Assembly (NCBI GenBank): GCA_050743125.1
Contig: JBOGEB010000104.1
Span: forward strand, 1-14,297
Length of the DNA stretch: 14,297 nt
Origin: JBOGEB01 sp050743125
GTDB lineage: Bacteria; Actinomycetota; Nitriliruptoria; Euzebyales; Egibacteraceae
Reading direction: 5' to 3'
The position numbers and the translations under genes were made by a program. Numbering within the stretch: the first letter of the stretch is position 1; every line of letters starts with the position of its first letter. Below the pieces are notes generated by a model. That model made no database searches. It saw only the letters and a list, made by a program, of their open reading frames with translations, and was not told the origin of the DNA. Of the stretch, positions 14,172 to 14,297 are shown piece by piece.

Positions 14172-14205
14172 AGCCGGGACGGGGATTCGAACCCCGGACC
14201 TTCGC
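14172..14205. other. Probable attachment-site core at the tRNA-Thr 3' end
   Basis: Integrases of this type commonly recombine within the T arm and acceptor 3' half of the target tRNA, restoring an intact gene. The integrase gene next door and the tRNA orientation fit. No second copy of this sequence is found in the window, so the exact core and the other element end are unknown. The limits given are approximate. Confidence 0.45.
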
Positions 14206-14244
14206 TTTACAAGAGCGTCGCTCTGCCGACTGAGCTATCCCGGC
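14172..14244 (-). tRNA. tRNA-Thr (anticodon TGT)
   Basis: A full 73-nt cloverleaf: acceptor GCCGGGA/TCCCGGC, D stem GCTC/GAGC, anticodon loop CTTGTAA with TGT, T arm CGGGG-TTCGAAT-CCCCG, discriminator T. CCA is not encoded. The anticodon stem has an A-A mismatch at its outer end. It reads ACA codons. Its 3' end faces the integrase gene, so it is the probable integration target. Confidence 0.93.
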
Positions 14245-14278
14245 GGGGCACGACCGCGCTGACGGGCAGCGGGATAAC

Positions 14279-14297
14279 GCTACGAGGCGAGCGTAGC
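14279..14297. repeat. Inverted repeat at the right window edge
   Basis: GCTACG (14279-14284) and CGTAGC (14292-14297) form a 6-bp stem with a 7-nt loop, upstream of the tRNA gene. The stem runs to the last base, so it may be longer outside. It could be a terminator of an upstream gene. Confidence 0.35.

Noticed and set aside
1..14297. CRISPR arrays, transposase genes, rRNA
   Set aside because: No regularly spaced repeat-spacer pattern, no DDE or serine transposase motifs and no rRNA sequence were seen; the only direct repeats are the WD40 pair and a short heptamer.

Overview
The window comes from a high-GC actinomycete. Evidence is the codon use, a WhiB-family gene, DUF2637 and Prim-Pol genes of the type found on actinobacterial integrative elements, GTG starts, and promoters placed only about 7 nt before start codons (leaderless-type). 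A member of the Pseudonocardiales or a relative would fit, but that is only a guess. Most of the window looks like one end of an integrative and conjugative/mobilizable element sitting at the 3' end of a tRNA-Thr gene. The matching att copy at the other end is not in the window.

Right end (9.7-14.2 kb): tRNA-Thr(TGT) on the minus strand, then a tyrosine integrase, then a three-part cargo cassette on the minus strand: a Trypco1 (CU044_2847-type) protein, a trypsin-like serine peptidase, and an nSTAND NTPase with a membrane segment and WD40 repeats. This is the layout of predicted STAND/trypsin conflict systems. The peptidase and the NTPase lie in one reading frame separated by a single TAG codon. 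The WD40 array has only two blades, which share a 71-bp perfect repeat.

Centre (7.3-9.6 kb): a plus-strand pair, a helix-turn-helix protein with an unrecognised C-terminal domain followed 3 nt later by a PP2C-type phosphatase. It diverges from the minus-strand transfer operon. Between them lies a near-perfect 41-bp palindrome (arms TGTATAGRGGGGGT). It contains a TTGACA-16-TATACA promoter for the minus strand and a TATACA -10 for the plus strand, so one protein bound there could control both directions.

Transfer/replication operon (7.58 down to 2.49 kb, minus strand): excisionase-like HTH, VirD4/TraG-type coupling ATPase, WhiB-like Fe-S regulator, Prim-Pol primase/polymerase, a 36-codon microgene, two small unknown proteins, and a DUF2637 membrane protein with a C-terminal HTH segment broken by two compensating frameshifts. 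Overlapping or abutting stop/start codons at nearly every junction indicate translational coupling.

Left end (1-2.0 kb): a lower-GC cluster of a PD-(D/E)xK (Mrr-like) endonuclease cut by the window edge, a DUF488 protein 9 nt behind it, and a convergent 267-aa protein with a Cx4CxxH motif. It looks like a nuclease-containing defence-type cargo module that I cannot match to a named system. The 510 bp between it and the transfer operon holds no convincing gene.
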